Shown piece after piece: positions 1 through 6,008 of a stretch of DNA of 7,622 nucleotides. Position 1 is the stretch's first letter; every line of letters starts with the position of its first letter. The notes below the pieces were generated by a model that did not search any database, was not told the DNA's origin, and saw nothing but the letters and a program-made list of their open reading frames with translations. This DNA is from Deltaproteobacteria bacterium. Its GTDB lineage: Bacteria; Desulfobacterota; Dissulfuribacteria; Dissulfuribacterales; UBA3076. Location: positions 1-7,622 of the forward strand of contig JAGGRV010000430.1 of the NCBI GenBank assembly GCA_021159445.1. Direction: 5' to 3'. A program made the translations under genes and the position numbers.

Positions 1-60
1 CGAAGAAGACGGCAAAAAAGACATTAATTTGTTCAAGTTATTTATTGTACGTTCCTTATC

Positions 61-1266
61 TTACTTGAGATTACTGAGAGCAGCGCTTAACCTGTCCATC
101 CCCTCCTGAATTATGCTAAGGTCTGTAGCATAGGAAAATCGCATAAAGCGGTTGTCTCCAAAGGCAACGCCCGGTACTCCGGCAATTTGGGCCTTTTCCA
201 GCAGGTAGTCAGCCATGTCCAGCGAATCATTGATTTTTTGGCCTGATGCCTCTTTCCCATAATAAGATGAAAGATCAGGAAATACGTAAAAGGCCCCTTT
301 GGGTTCTACACACGATATTCCCGGAATGGCCCTGAGTCTTTCCATAATGTAGTTTTTTCTTTCGAAAAAGGCCTGTTTCATCTTCAATACCCCGTCTTGG
401 GGGCCGGTCAATGCGGCTAAGGTGGCCTTTTGGGCTATTGAGTTGGGATTGGAAGTGCTCTGGCTCTGTATCTTGGTTGCAGCCTTTACTACAGCCTTCG
501 GGCCTGCGAGATAGCCTATGCGCCAGCCGGTCATGGCATAGGTCTTTGACACACCATTTACCACCACTACGTGATCCTGTGCCTCAGGGGCTACAGAGGC
601 AATGTTCTCCGGGCCTTCGTTGCCAAAACGGATTTGATCATAGATGTCGTCAGTGATTACTACAAAATTATGTTCAACTGCCAGATCAGCTACGGTCTTA
701 AGGTCGTCTCTGCTATAGACAGCACCGGTGGGATTTGAAGGGCTGTTAAGGATTATGGCCTTGGTTCCGGATGTTAACATGGAACCCAGTGCCATCAGGT
801 CCAGGGCAAAATTTTTGTCAGGGTCGCTTGGAAGAAACCTGACCTTGCCTCCTGCAAGCTCTACCATTGCCGGATAAGAGACCCAGTAGGGCACTGGAAT
901 TATGACTTCGTCCCCTGGGTCCAGAATGGCCTGAGCTACATTGTACAGGACCTGTTTCCCTCCGGTTGAGACCATGATTTGTTCAGACCGGTATGTCAGC
1001 TTGTAGTCCTGTTCAATTTTGGCCGCTATAGCCTCCTTAAGCTCAGGAATACCACCTACCGGCGTATATTTTGTAAATCCATCCCTGATGGCCTTTATGG
1101 CAGCCTCTTTTATATGTTCAGGAGTATCAAAATCCGGTTCTCCTGCTGACAGATTTATTATGTCAACTCCTTGTGCTTTAAGGGTCTTGGCCTTTGTGTC
1201 TACTGCAAGTGTGGGTGACGGTTTGAGATTTCGTACACGTTCTGCAAGTGGTAACGTCCAGGACAT
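61..1266 (-). CDS. Aspartate aminotransferase, PLP-dependent fold type I (class I/II)
   Basis: Cytosolic pyridoxal-phosphate enzyme that moves the amino group between aspartate/glutamate and their 2-oxo acids; relatives in this subgroup (Thermus-like AspAT) may also act on prephenate. The 401 residues match the usual family length. Visible marks are the substrate-pocket segment SAGEPDFDTP (40-49), the PLP-phosphate loop STGGKQ (100-105), SPSNPTG with the cofactor-contacting Asn (175-181), DDIY (206-209), the Schiff-base lysine K241 in SKTYAMTGWRIGYLAGP, and the carboxylate-binding Arg R376 in MRFSYA. The ATG at 1266 is supported by AAGGAG at 1276-1281 (minus sense), 9 nt upstream. It lies downstream of truA on the same strand, but a 158-bp repeat element separates them, so it may have its own promoter. 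The family is certain. Substrate preference (aspartate alone or also prephenate) cannot be settled from sequence, so no symbol is given. Confidence 0.95.
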   Translation of the reverse strand: MSWTLPLAERVRNLKPSPTLAVDTKAKTLKAQGVDIINLSAGEPDFDTPEHIKEAAIKAIRDGFTKYTPVGGIPELKEAIAAKIEQDYKLTYRSEQIMVSTGGKQVLYNVAQAILDPGDEVIIPVPYWVSYPAMVELAGGKVRFLPSDPDKNFALDLMALGSMLTSGTKAIILNSPSNPTGAVYSRDDLKTVADLAVEHNFVVITDDIYDQIRFGNEGPENIASVAPEAQDHVVVVNGVSKTYAMTGWRIGYLAGPKAVVKAATKIQSQSTSNPNSIAQKATLAALTGPQDGVLKMKQAFFERKNYIMERLRAIPGISCVEPKGAFYVFPDLSSYYGKEASGQKINDSLDMADYLLEKAQIAGVPGVAFGDNRFMRFSYATDLSIIQEGMDRLSAALSNLK

Positions 1267-1301
1267 TTATTGTTGCTCCTTTCGATGATCATTAATACCT
1301 G

Positions 1302-1459
1302 AATTGAGCGATTAGCTGTTAGCCATTAGCGTTTAGCTTTGGAAAATCAGGGCATTACGTTAATTAGAAATAACACCCAACGGGTAAAGGTTTGTAATAG
1401 CAGAACATCTTGTAATCATTACAGCTAATAGCTAACCGCTAAAGGCTAATCGCTCAATT
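1302..1459. repeat. 158-bp inverted-repeat element with TTAGCNN heptad ends
   Basis: The two ends are a perfect 15-bp inverted repeat (AATTGAGCGATTAGC at 1302-1316 and its reverse complement at 1445-1459). Inward from each end the pentamer TTAGC recurs with an exact 7-bp period. On the left, TGAGC at 1305 is followed by TTAGC at 1312, 1319, 1326 and 1333. On the right, GCTAA occurs at 1424, 1431, 1438 and 1445, then GCTCA at 1452. The dinucleotides between pentamers differ between ends beyond the first unit, so a folded form has 5-bp stems separated by small internal loops. The centre (about 1338-1423) holds no convincing ORF, only a palindrome TGTAATCATTACA (1411-1423) and a small ACCC/GGGT hairpin (1375-1385). 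No target-site duplication is evident. It is MITE- or REP-like in form, and I do not recognise a named family. Confidence 0.75.
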
Positions 1460-2276
1460 TAATAATGAACGGAATTTCGGATTTATCATAATAAACTTGT
1501 TTCAGATATAGACCCTGTGGTGGGGCGGTAGGACCTGCTGAAGAACGATCCTTAGAGGCAATCACATTGGCCATATCTTCATAATATCTTGTTCCAAGAC
1601 CGATTTGCACCAAAAGCCCCACAATATTCCTGACCATATAACGGAGGAAGCCGTCAGCGGCAATAGTAAACATATAGTGCAGTCCTCCGGATGGAGGGAA
1701 TATTTCCCTGTTTATCGGCTTGATTTCACATAAGTATATGGTGCGGATACCTGTCTTTGTATTACTTCCGCTGGCCTTAAAGGCACTGAAGTCATGGGTG
1801 CCTATGAGTGAAGGGAGTGCCGTTTCCATGGAATGGATGTCCAAAGACCGGTTTAACAACCATGTTCTTTTATTCCAAAAAGGAATCTTGGTATCTGAAA
1901 CCAGGATGTGATAACAGTATATTTTACAGATTGAGTCCCGGATTGAGTGAAAGTCAGGAGAGACCTCAGATGTGGCTAATATAGCTATATCCTCCGGCAA
2001 TAGACTGTTCAGACCCTTTAGAAATCCTTCAAGGGGTATTTTTGAATCAGTATGAAAATTTGCTACCTGGGCCAGGGCGTGTACCCCGGCATCAGTTCTT
2101 CCTGAGCCGATCAGGCAGACTTGCTCACCTGTCATTTTTTCAATGGCAGCCTGGATGACTTCTTGAATGCTTATCTGACCGATCTGCCTTTGCCAGCCAT
2201 GATAGTTTGTCCCGTTGTATTGGATGGTAAGCTTTATGTTTCTGGATGGAGGGCAAAATTCGTCTGAAGGGTCCAT
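1446..2276 (-). CDS. truA: tRNA pseudouridine(38-40) synthase TruA
   Basis: Converts uridine to pseudouridine at positions 38-40 of the tRNA anticodon stem-loop. At 276 residues it is slightly longer than typical. The N-terminal KLTIQYNGTNYHGWQRQ (15-31) is the standard first strand and loop. The catalytic aspartate is D62 in GSGRTDAGVHA (57-67). KIYCYHI (118-124) holds the conserved Tyr, HDFSAF (161-166) is the C-terminal half signature, and GFLRYMVRNIVG (209-220) carries the conserved Arg of the active site. APPQGLYL (251-258) is the usual near-terminal motif. The ATG lies 3 nt after the argC stop with no strong ribosome site, suggesting translational coupling. The tail after VYY (261-263) is about 13 residues long; the last codons (Leu-Ser-Asp-stop) lie inside the terminal repeat of the 1302-1459 element, so the natural C-terminus may have been altered. 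Confidence 0.96.
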   Translation of the reverse strand: MDPSDEFCPPSRNIKLTIQYNGTNYHGWQRQIGQISIQEVIQAAIEKMTGEQVCLIGSGRTDAGVHALAQVANFHTDSKIPLEGFLKGLNSLLPEDIAILATSEVSPDFHSIRDSICKIYCYHILVSDTKIPFWNKRTWLLNRSLDIHSMETALPSLIGTHDFSAFKASGSNTKTGIRTIYLCEIKPINREIFPPSGGLHYMFTIAADGFLRYMVRNIVGLLVQIGLGTRYYEDMANVIASKDRSSAGPTAPPQGLYLKQVYYDKSEIPFIIKLSD

Positions 2277-2279
2277 GGT

Positions 2280-3317
2280 CTAAGGACAGAGAGGTATTGT
2301 GTCCAGGCCGAAAGATTCGTCCAGACCGGCCATTATATTGAGATTCTGGACAGCCTGTCCTGAGGCACCTTTTACCAGATTATCTATGGCGGATATAAGT
2401 ATAAGTGTGTTGGTGCGCCCGTCTACCTTGGCTCCGATATCGCAAAAATTGCTTCCCCTCACATAGGATATGTCGGGGAAAGTGCCTTCCGGGAGTACAC
2501 GCACAAAGGGAGAATCTTTGTAGAATTCTTTTATGGCAACAAGGACCTTGTCAGTGGATATTTCCTCAGTAAGTTGGGCATAGGTCGTGGTGAGGATACC
2601 CCGGGTCATGGGAATCAGATGCGGGATAAAGGTCATGGCTACGGGTTTGCCTGCTGCTACGGAAAGCTCTTGTTCTATTTCAGGCATGTGACGGTGCTCA
2701 GCCACTTTATAAGCCTTGAGTCCCTCATTGACTTCACAAAAAAGGGTCCCCAGGGAAAGGCTTCGGCCGGCCCCGCTGGCTCCGGATTTCGAGTCTGCTA
2801 TTATCCCTTGAGAGCTGATTACTCCCGCATGAAGCAAGGGGACAAGAGGGAGGATCGCGCTGGTTGGGTAACAGCCGGGGTTTGCTACAAGTTGCGCTGA
2901 TGCGATATCTTTTCTGTAGATTTCAGGCAGTCCGTATACTGCCTTATCAAGCTGTTCAGGGGCAGTATGGGCCTGATACCATGTTTCATAGGTCCGGCGA
3001 TCCCTCAGGCGAAAATCAGCTGAAAGATCTATGATCCTGCATCCTGCGTCAAAAAATTGCGGAACAACTGACATGGCAGCCTTATGCGGAACTGCTGTAA
3101 ATATCCATTCGGCGGATTTACTCAGGTAGGTGACATCAGGCTCTGTAAAAAGAAGACCATTGTAGCCATGGAGTGAGGGAAAGACCTCATCCACAGAATG
3201 GCCTGCATATTTTCGTGAGGTCACTGCAACCACGTTTGCCTGTGGGTGAAGTTTCAGGATACGCAGGAGTTCAATTCCCGTATAACCGGACCCTCCTACT
3301 ATTGCTATGCGTAACAT
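2280..3317 (-). CDS. argC: N-acetyl-gamma-glutamyl-phosphate reductase
   Basis: Third step of arginine biosynthesis: NADPH-dependent reduction of N-acetylglutamyl-5-phosphate to the semialdehyde, in the cytosol. At 345 residues it matches the type-1 (long) ArgC family. The Rossmann nucleotide loop is GGSGYTG (8-14). The nucleophilic cysteine is C149 in ANPGCYPT. SKSGASGAGR (176-185) and EHRHMPEI (207-214) are conserved active-site segments, and KGASGQAVQN (316-325) is the C-terminal nicotinamide-side motif. The first residues MLRIAIVGG place the start confidently at the beginning of the first strand. The nearest AAGGAG (3336-3341, minus sense) is 18 nt from the ATG, too far to be a standard ribosome site, so initiation is probably weak. 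It sits behind the rpsI terminator and directly ahead of truA. No other arg genes are in the window. Confidence 0.96.
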   Translation of the reverse strand: MLRIAIVGGSGYTGIELLRILKLHPQANVVAVTSRKYAGHSVDEVFPSLHGYNGLLFTEPDVTYLSKSAEWIFTAVPHKAAMSVVPQFFDAGCRIIDLSADFRLRDRRTYETWYQAHTAPEQLDKAVYGLPEIYRKDIASAQLVANPGCYPTSAILPLVPLLHAGVISSQGIIADSKSGASGAGRSLSLGTLFCEVNEGLKAYKVAEHRHMPEIEQELSVAAGKPVAMTFIPHLIPMTRGILTTTYAQLTEEISTDKVLVAIKEFYKDSPFVRVLPEGTFPDISYVRGSNFCDIGAKVDGRTNTLILISAIDNLVKGASGQAVQNLNIMAGLDESFGLDTIPLCP

Positions 3318-3381
3318 TAGTGGTAACCGCTCGCACTCCTTGGCAAAGAGTGAATAATTATTATTAGCTTTAGCGTTTCAT

Positions 3382-3406
3382 AAAAAAAGGGAAGGAGACC
3401 CTTCCC
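3382..3406 (-). terminator. Intrinsic terminator of rplM-rpsI
   Basis: In minus-strand sense this is a perfect 7-bp stem (GGGAAGG/CCTTCCC, plus-strand arms 3389-3395 and 3400-3406) with a 4-nt loop, followed at once by seven T residues (plus-strand A3382-A3388). It begins about 28 nt after the rpsI stop, the expected place for the end of the ribosomal-protein transcript. It separates that transcript from argC. On the plus strand the hairpin is not followed by a T run, so it is directional. Confidence 0.9.
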
Positions 3407-3433
3407 ATTAAAAAAAATTTCCATTCGGTGGGT

Positions 3434-3826
3434 CTAGCGCTTGGAATACTGATAACGTTTTCTGGCCCCTGCGAGCCCATATTTTTTGCGCTCTTTTTTT
3501 CTGGCGTCCCTGGAAAGGAGACCTGCCTTCTTTAAGGGAATTCGGTAGCCTTCATCGACCAGCAGGAGCGCACAGGCTATACCATGGCGGACTGCCTCGG
3601 ACTGACTGCTTTTCCCGCCACCCTTGACTTTGATCATGGCATCGAATTTGCCGAGCGTATTTGTAATAGCAAAGGGCTGTTCTGTAAGAAGACGGGCAGT
3701 ACCTACATCAAAGTACTCATCAAAGGGCTTGCCGTTAGCCGTCATTCTACCTTCACCAGGGTATATCCATATGCGGGCTACAGCAGTCTTTCTTTTGCCG
3801 GTGGCATAGTGGCGTGTCTGTTCCAT
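3434..3826 (-). CDS. rpsI: 30S ribosomal protein S9
   Basis: Small-subunit protein whose C-terminal tail reaches the P-site tRNA anticodon stem. The 130 residues are full length. The N-terminal YATGKRKTAVARIWI (7-21), the central KVKGGGKSSQSEAVRHGIACAL (66-87) and the basic tail RDARKKERKKYGLAGARKRYQYSKR all match the family, including the invariant terminal Ser-Lys-Arg. The ATG at 3826 is preceded by AGGA (3837-3840, minus sense) at 10 nt. It follows rplM by 30 nt, the classical L13-S9 pair, and is closed by the terminator at 3382-3406. Confidence 0.98.
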   Translation of the reverse strand: MEQTRHYATGKRKTAVARIWIYPGEGRMTANGKPFDEYFDVGTARLLTEQPFAITNTLGKFDAMIKVKGGGKSSQSEAVRHGIACALLLVDEGYRIPLKKAGLLSRDARKKERKKYGLAGARKRYQYSKR

Positions 3827-3856
3827 ATTGCCGGTATCCTTAAAGGGGTCGTTAGT

Positions 3857-4291
3857 TTAGCTGTTTAGCTGAATCTGTTCAGGAACCTGGGCCTGATGTG
3901 GATGCTGTGGGCCGGCATAGATCTTGAGTTTTTTGAGCTGGCTGCGTCCCAGACGATTTTTGGGTAACATGCGCTTAACTGCCAGTTGAATAACCTTTTC
4001 CGGCTTTGTCTCCAATAATTTGCGAGCAGTAACCGCCTTCATGCTTCCAAGATAGCCTGAATGTCTGTAATATAATTTTTTATCCAGTTTTTTCCCGGTA
4101 AGCCTGATCTTGTCCGCATTTACTACTATAATAAAGTCACCAGTATCCAGATGAGGGGTGAAAATAGGCTTGTGCTTACCCCTCAGTCTTGTGGCAATTT
4201 GAGTTGCCAATCGGCCCAGGACCTTATCACTGGCGTCTACAACATACCATTTACGTTCAATTTCGTTCACCTTTGGAAGAGGCGTTGTCAT
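3857..4291 (-). CDS. rplM: 50S ribosomal protein L13
   Basis: Large-subunit protein that binds 23S rRNA early in assembly. The 144 residues match the family. Signatures are WYVVDASDKVLGRLATQIATRLRGKHKP (about 15-42), HLDTGDFIIVVNADKIRLTGKK (47-68), YYRHSGYLG (74-82), AVKRMLPKNRLGR (103-115) and IYAGPQHPHQAQ near the end. The ATG at 4291 has GGAG at 4300-4303 (minus sense) with an 8-nt spacer. It is the first gene of the rplM-rpsI transcript. The extreme C-terminus (PEQIQLNS) is two or three residues longer than common forms, which is of no obvious consequence. Confidence 0.98.
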   Translation of the reverse strand: MTTPLPKVNEIERKWYVVDASDKVLGRLATQIATRLRGKHKPIFTPHLDTGDFIIVVNADKIRLTGKKLDKKLYYRHSGYLGSMKAVTARKLLETKPEKVIQLAVKRMLPKNRLGRSQLKKLKIYAGPQHPHQAQVPEQIQLNS

Positions 4292-4353
4292 ACATTAAGC
4301 TCCAATTTCTAACTGCAAAATACATTTGTCCTCTCTGGATGAAAGGCACTGGA

Positions 4354-4400
4354 CATCTAAAAGAAATAGAGATGATTGTCAAGGGTAAAAAAACATTATA
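4354..4400 (-). promoter_or_regulatory. Candidate rplM-rpsI promoter region
   Basis: In minus sense a perfect TTGACA (4377-4382) is followed after 17 nt by the weak -10 TAGATG (4354-4359), which would give a leader of roughly 55 nt. A perfect TATAAT (4395-4400) also occurs but lacks a -35 at the right distance. Both lie in the 124-nt gap between the PilZ gene and rplM, where a strong ribosomal promoter is expected. Which pair is used cannot be decided from sequence. Confidence 0.45.
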
Positions 4401-4415
4401 GTGCCTTTAGCAACC

Positions 4416-5093
4416 TTAATCCTCGGCATATACCTCTTTGTAACGCATCTTCCTTTCAACACCTCTGATCTTAATAGACAGGAGGTCTTGTATCTTTTTG
4501 TCCAGATTTAAGAATTTAAGGGCTACGGCCTCCAGTTTTTTCCCCATTCGACCACTAACCGGCGAGACCCTCAAGGCTTGTGCCTTTATATCATAACGTT
4601 GTTTATCTATTTGTAAGATTAACTTTAGCCTATTTCTCGGCATTATCGGATTATCCTTGCCATGAGTGAATTTGGCGCCACCGAGTGAGATATTAATAAT
4701 ATTCACCTCCTCTTTTTTAAGAAAAAGGGCTAAGCCACAATCAAGAGGCGGCTCCAATCTGTAAAACAATCTCAAGTTGAAGAATTCACGGCCAGGTTCT
4801 GGTATTATTACAATCGCCTGCACAGTTTCAGATCCGGATAGCCTGTAGTCCATGACAATCTCTACCAGCCTTCCATTGATGCCGTATCGAACCCAACCAT
4901 CTTTTTCCATCAGAAGGTAGGTAATTTTGACCTTTTTCCCGATATTATATCTTGCGGTGGGCGGAGCAGTTTGGGATAGCACTATTCTTTCATCATTGAG
5001 ATCATAGACTGTTGCCCTCCTGACATCGATTTTTTCGTTCAACCAGTCGAAATCAAGGACAATATCTACATTTGATCCTGGAATAATGTCCAT
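4416..5093 (-). CDS. PilZ-domain protein, YcgR-like c-di-GMP effector
   Basis: Predicted cytosolic receptor for the second messenger cyclic di-GMP. The 225 residues divide into an N-terminal YcgR-type beta domain (about 5-100, starting IIPGSNVDIVL) and a C-terminal PilZ domain (about 105-210). Both ligand-binding signatures are intact: RxxxR at R108-LFY-R112 in the linker, and NxSxxG at N134, S136, G139 in NIISNLGG-like context (NISLGG). No membrane segment or signal peptide is seen. Relatives act as flagellar brakes or motility/adhesion switches, but no flagellar or pilus genes are nearby, so the target is unknown. It sits between rplM and the PIN toxin on the same strand. The ATG at 5093 has AGGA at 5103-5106 (minus sense), 9 nt away, inside a tandem duplication that repeats the ribosome site. 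Confidence 0.88.
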   Translation of the reverse strand: MDIIPGSNVDIVLDFDWLNEKIDVRRATVYDLNDERIVLSQTAPPTARYNIGKKVKITYLLMEKDGWVRYGINGRLVEIVMDYRLSGSETVQAIVIIPEPGREFFNLRLFYRLEPPLDCGLALFLKKEEVNIINISLGGAKFTHGKDNPIMPRNRLKLILQIDKQRYDIKAQALRVSPVSGRMGKKLEAVALKFLNLDKKIQDLLSIKIRGVERKMRYKEVYAED

Positions 5094-5132
5094 TGCTGTG
5101 TATCCTTTGCTGTGTATCCTTAAACTGGATAC
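5093..5132 (-). promoter_or_regulatory. Duplicated ribosome binding site with anti-SD hairpin (PilZ gene leader)
   Basis: Two perfect 14-bp tandem copies lie at 5093-5106 and 5107-5120; in minus sense each carries AGGATACACAGCA, so the Shine-Dalgarno and its spacer occur twice just before the ATG. Upstream, GTATCC (5127-5132, minus sense) is the exact complement of the GGATAC in both copies. It can form a 6-bp stem with a 7-nt loop with the distal copy, or pair with the proximal one. A translational effect is inference. Confidence 0.6.
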
Positions 5133-5148
5133 TGAATATGCTTTCCAT

Positions 5149-5592
5149 TTATAAGTTGATGGATTCAGGCGGGATGTGGAATGGGTTGATTACCTTGACA
5201 TTACCCAAGTTCTGGTTTTCCTGGAGGTCTTCAGTCAGAAGATACCGGCAGTTACCCACTTGAGCGGCAGAGACAATCAAAGCGTCCCACCAGGACAACT
5301 TGTAACGATCCTGAATAAGCCACGCTCCCTCAACAACACGGGCGTCTGTGGGTATGGGACGCCATGCAAGCAGAAAACGCACGTCTTCGCGAGCACTCTG
5401 TGGGTCCATGCCGGGTTGGAGCTTGTTTGTGACCGTTATGTAGAACTCATTCAGAACCTGAAAGCTCAATCGCCCTGCCTGCTCGCTCCATAGATGGGCC
5501 ATCCACGCCATGGCTTGCTTCTGTTTTGGGGGTTCTGATGCATCCCTGCCGTAGACGAGGACATTGGTGTCAACAAAGACCCTGTCGGTCAT
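5149..5592 (-). CDS. PIN-domain ribonuclease toxin (VapC family)
   Basis: Toxin of a type II module; VapC proteins are Mg2+-dependent endoribonucleases that cut tRNA or rRNA and are blocked by their cognate antitoxin. The 147 residues form a complete PIN domain with the acidic residues in place: D8 in FVDTNVLVY, E49 in LNEFY, D103 in SWWDALIVSAA, and E121-D122 in LLTEDLQ. The ATG at 5592 overlaps the end of the upstream antitoxin by 23 nt and has GGGAGG just upstream inside the antitoxin gene, as expected for co-translation. GC content is about 53% in a sampled line, higher than the second PIN gene in the window. The tail after INPF (134-137) is short and ordinary. The cellular RNA target cannot be read from sequence. 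Confidence 0.9.
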   Translation of the reverse strand: MTDRVFVDTNVLVYGRDASEPPKQKQAMAWMAHLWSEQAGRLSFQVLNEFYITVTNKLQPGMDPQSAREDVRFLLAWRPIPTDARVVEGAWLIQDRYKLSWWDALIVSAAQVGNCRYLLTEDLQENQNLGNVKVINPFHIPPESINL

Positions 5593-5812
5593 GGAGTGCC
5601 TCCCGGTCGGGATACTTATCCCCCTGTTTCTTTAGTACACTCGGCGATTGAGTGAGGTAATATTGCATGGACGTCTGGTAGCTCCCTTCATCGAGCATTT
5701 TTTCGCGGAGCAATTTGCCTATCAGGCGGGAAAGACTTGTGTCTCTCTCTGCTGCACGGATGCGGGCCCACCGGGCGACTTCTTCATCGAGTGTAATGGT
5801 CACGTTCTTCAT
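5570..5812 (-). CDS. Ribbon-helix-helix antitoxin of the PIN toxin (VapB-like)
   Basis: The 80-residue protein begins MKNVTITLDEEVARWARIRAAERD, a typical ribbon-helix-helix DNA-binding fold: beta strand 2-8, helix 1 about 10-23, helix 2 from SLSRLIGKLLREKM (26-39). The C-terminal part (40-80, ending near PDREALHDR) would wrap the PIN toxin. It overlaps the toxin start by 23 nt. I chose the ATG at 5812 because the fold starts there; an upstream GTG at 5833 would add seven residues lying inside an operator palindrome. There is no Shine-Dalgarno before 5812, and the best promoter puts transcription start at about the ATG, so the mRNA may be leaderless. It is expected to repress its own operon together with the toxin. 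Confidence 0.87.
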   Translation of the reverse strand: MKNVTITLDEEVARWARIRAAERDTSLSRLIGKLLREKMLDEGSYQTSMQYYLTQSPSVLKKQGDKYPDREALHDRQGLC

Positions 5813-5813
5813 A

Positions 5814-5847
5814 ACACAAAAATAGTACAACACTATTTTTGTGTCAA
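5814..5847 (-). promoter_or_regulatory. Promoter and perfect 13-bp palindromic operator of the RHH-VapC operon
   Basis: ACACAAAAATAGT (5814-5826) and its exact reverse complement (5832-5844) flank a 5-nt centre. In minus sense TTGACA (5842-5847) and TATTTT (5819-5824) are 17 nt apart. The palindrome therefore covers nearly the whole promoter up to the start codon, the expected arrangement for autorepression by the antitoxin. Confidence 0.75.
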
Positions 5848-5894
5848 ATATAATTTAAAGTAAAAATACAAATCTCCCACTCATCTCATTTTCC

Positions 5895-5918
5895 AGCCGA
5901 TTCTGGTGGCAATCGGCT
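5895..5918. repeat. Inverted repeat in the divergent TA intergenic region
   Basis: Perfect 8-bp arms AGCCGATT (5895-5902) and AATCGGCT (5911-5918) enclose an 8-nt loop. It lies between two divergent toxin-antitoxin operons. On the plus strand it is followed by only three T residues, so it is a poor terminator. It may be the scar or border of an acquired module, or an insulating hairpin; no function is assigned. Confidence 0.5.
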
Positions 5919-5945
5919 TTCCCGTTCAAGTAAGTAAAATGCTTC

Positions 5946-6003
5946 TTGACATTTTGCCATTAACACCTTACATATAAGTAAGATCACATATTAAGTAAGG
6001 GAG
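5946..6003 (+). promoter_or_regulatory. Promoter/operator region and RBS of the AbrB-PIN operon
   Basis: TTGACA at 5946-5951 is a consensus -35. The -10 is uncertain: TACATA at 5969-5974 has a 17-nt spacer, while TATAAG at 5973-5978 is closer to consensus but 21 nt away. The heptamer AAGTAAG occurs at 5928-5934, 5976-5982 and 5993-5999, and CCTTAC (5966-5971) is the exact inverse of GTAAGG (5995-6000). These look like antitoxin binding sites. AAGGGAG (5997-6003) is the ribosome site, 5 nt before the ATG. Confidence 0.5.
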
Positions 6004-6008
6004 ATATT

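Noticed and set aside
1..60. Open frames at the left edge, including a minus-strand ATG at 25 running off the window
   Set aside because: Only eight codons are visible with no ribosome site; nothing can be supported. No terminator hairpin was seen after the aminotransferase either.
1302..1459. CRISPR array reading of the regularly spaced pentamers
   Set aside because: Units of 5 bp with 2-bp spacers in inverted orientation are far outside CRISPR repeat and spacer lengths.
2574..2900. 108-codon open frame on the plus strand inside argC
   Set aside because: It is fully antisense to a well-conserved ArgC, has no family resemblance and no ribosome site; a frame shadow.
3851..3869. TTAGC-like units near the rplM stop
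   Set aside because: Spacing is not 7 bp and the bases encode the L13 C-terminus (LNS-stop); probably chance likeness to the 1302-1459 element.
5176..5493. 105-codon open frame on the plus strand inside the first PIN gene
   Set aside because: Antisense to a complete PIN domain with intact catalytic residues; no recognisable motif of its own.
5895..5918. Intrinsic terminator for one of the divergent TA operons
   Set aside because: It lies upstream of both operons, not downstream, and lacks a T run on either strand.
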